Of a stretch of 25,488 bases of DNA, positions 24,599 through 25,488 are shown one piece after another. The notes beneath the pieces were generated by a model. That model did no database searches, was not told the DNA's origin, and saw nothing but the letters and a program-made list of their open reading frames with translations. A program made the translations under genes and the position numbers. Each line of letters starts with the position of its first letter. The stretch's first letter is position 1. The DNA is from DASUSF01 sp036375275 (GTDB taxonomy: Bacteria; Pseudomonadota; Alphaproteobacteria; Geminicoccales; Geminicoccaceae): the NCBI GenBank assembly GCA_036375275.1, contig DASUSF010000106.1, forward strand, positions 1-25,488. The letters run 5' to 3'.

Positions 24599-25488
24599 TT
24601 GGCTAATCAGCACCCCGGCAACGGTTCCTTGCGAAGTTCAGATCCCATTATCACAACCCCGCCCACCCGCCGGCGTCGATCGCGCGCGAAACAGGAGCGC
24701 GTCGAACAGCCGCCCATGATAGTCGATCAGGACGAGAGCGCCGGCTACGAGTCCGGCGAGCCCCCGCCTGACGGCTCGCCTTCCCCGCCTCCTTCGGCCT
24801 ACATGAACCTCTCGGAGCTGAAGCGGCGGTCGCCGGCGCAGCTGCTTGAGTACGCCGAAGAGCTGGGGATCGAGAACGCCAGCACCCTCCGTAAGCCGGA
24901 TCTGGTCTTCGCGACCCTCAAGCGGCTCGCGGAGAGCGGCGTCCCGATCTACGGCGAAGGCGTGTTGGAGATCCTCCAGGACGGGTTCGGTTTTCTCAGG
25001 ACGCCCGACGTCAACTACATGGCGGGGCCGGACGACATCTACGTCTCACCGAGCCAGATCCGACGCTTCGGGCTGCGGACCGGGGACCTCGTGGATGGTG
25101 AGGTGCGGGCGCCGAAAGAGGGCGAGCGGTACTTCGCGCTGCTCCGGGTCAACACGATCAATTTCGACCCGCCGGACCGCGCCAGGCATCGGGTCCACTT
25201 CGACAACCTGACGCCGTACTACCCGACCGAGAAGCTCAAGCTGGAGGTCGAGGAGAGCGGGCGCAAGGACGTCAGCTGCCGGGTCATCGACATCGTCGCC
25301 CCGCTCGGCAAGGGGCAGCGCGCCTTGATCGTGGCGCAGCCGCGGACCGGCAAGACGATGCTGATGCAGTCGATCGCGCACAGCATCGTCGCCAACCATC
25401 CGGAAGTGTATCTGATCGTCCTCCTGATCGATGAGCGACCGGAAGAAGTGACCGACATGGCGCGGACGGTGAAGGGCGAGGTCGTCAG
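24599..25488 (+). CDS. rho: Transcription termination factor Rho, 5' part
   Basis: Hexameric RNA-dependent ATPase that ends transcripts. 296 codons are present of a usual 420-490. From residue 69: MNLSELKRRSPAQLLEYAEE (Rho N domain), GEGVLEILQDGFGFLRTP (cold-shock RNA-binding domain), then PLGKGQRALIVAQPRTGKTM with the Walker A lysine near residue 252 and YLIVLLIDERPEEVTDMART at the Walker B region. Start: I chose TTG at 24599 because AGGAG lies about 8 nt upstream and the frame is open throughout. ATGs at 24716 and 24803 have no ribosome site. The resulting extension of about 68 residues is polar and disordered, with a basic cluster TRRRRSRAK and Pro/Ser runs. It follows hemJ by 69 bp. Confidence 0.95.
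   Translation, partial: MANQHPGNGSLRSSDPIITTPPTRRRRSRAKQERVEQPPMIVDQDESAGYESGEPPPDGSPSPPPSAYMNLSELKRRSPAQLLEYAEELGIENASTLRKPDLVFATLKRLAESGVPIYGEGVLEILQDGFGFLRTPDVNYMAGPDDIYVSPSQIRRFGLRTGDLVDGEVRAPKEGERYFALLRVNTINFDPPDRARHRVHFDNLTPYYPTEKLKLEVEESGRKDVSCRVIDIVAPLGKGQRALIVAQPRTGKTMLMQSIAHSIVANHPEVYLIVLLIDERPEEVTDMARTVKGEVV

Overview
The window is chromosomal DNA of a very GC-rich alphaproteobacterium. Coding density is high, with many 4-bp ATGA/GTGA overlaps and frequent GTG starts. The markers that point to this class are a TrcR (DUF1013) gene, a 24-residue one-helix membrane protein of a type I recall from alphaproteobacteria, HemJ-type protoporphyrinogen oxidase, and the order PPSR / intergenic region / hemE / hemJ / rho. 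That order is the classic alphaproteobacterial replication-origin neighbourhood (Caulobacter Cori, Rickettsia hemE-RP001). The lineage looks Rhodospirillales-like, but I cannot name a genus.

Left part (1-6487): one-carbon and haem metabolism. The glycine cleavage operon gcvT-gcvH-gcvP runs leftward, and gcvP leaves the window. It sits behind a tandem glycine riboswitch, with a candidate promoter upstream and a possible SD-masking hairpin just before gcvT. Divergent from it is glyA (serine hydroxymethyltransferase), so both glycine/folate enzymes flank the same regulatory region. hemH (ferrochelatase) converges on glyA.

Middle part (6500-17500): a mosaic of small units. It holds a 96-aa protein coupled to a truncated Uma2-like remnant, a leftward gene of unknown function that runs into that remnant, and a DmdB/AAE-like acyl-CoA synthetase. 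A rightward lipoprotein + TPR pair follows, converging on a small membrane protein. prpE (propionyl-CoA synthetase) is translationally coupled to an unknown 154-aa protein. Then come the 24-aa membrane peptide, an SDR gene broken by a 19-bp tandem duplication, trcR, and a leftward pair of unknown genes whose second member is a lipoprotein that seems to use a CTG start.

Right part (17583-25488): an M20D amidohydrolase and a branched-chain amino-acid type periplasmic binding protein (livK-like), separated by a strong intrinsic terminator. About 970 bp without a supportable gene follows. Next is a leftward pair (PPSR + membrane coiled-coil protein), the presumed oriC region, and rightward hemE-hemJ-rho, with rho running off the edge.

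I see no CRISPR array, intact transposase, tRNA or rRNA. The most notable signals are the predicted oriC, the riboswitch leader with its possible SD hairpin, the 19-bp duplication in the SDR gene, the Uma2 junction, and several uncharacterised gene pairs. I find no convincing evidence of a new multi-gene system.
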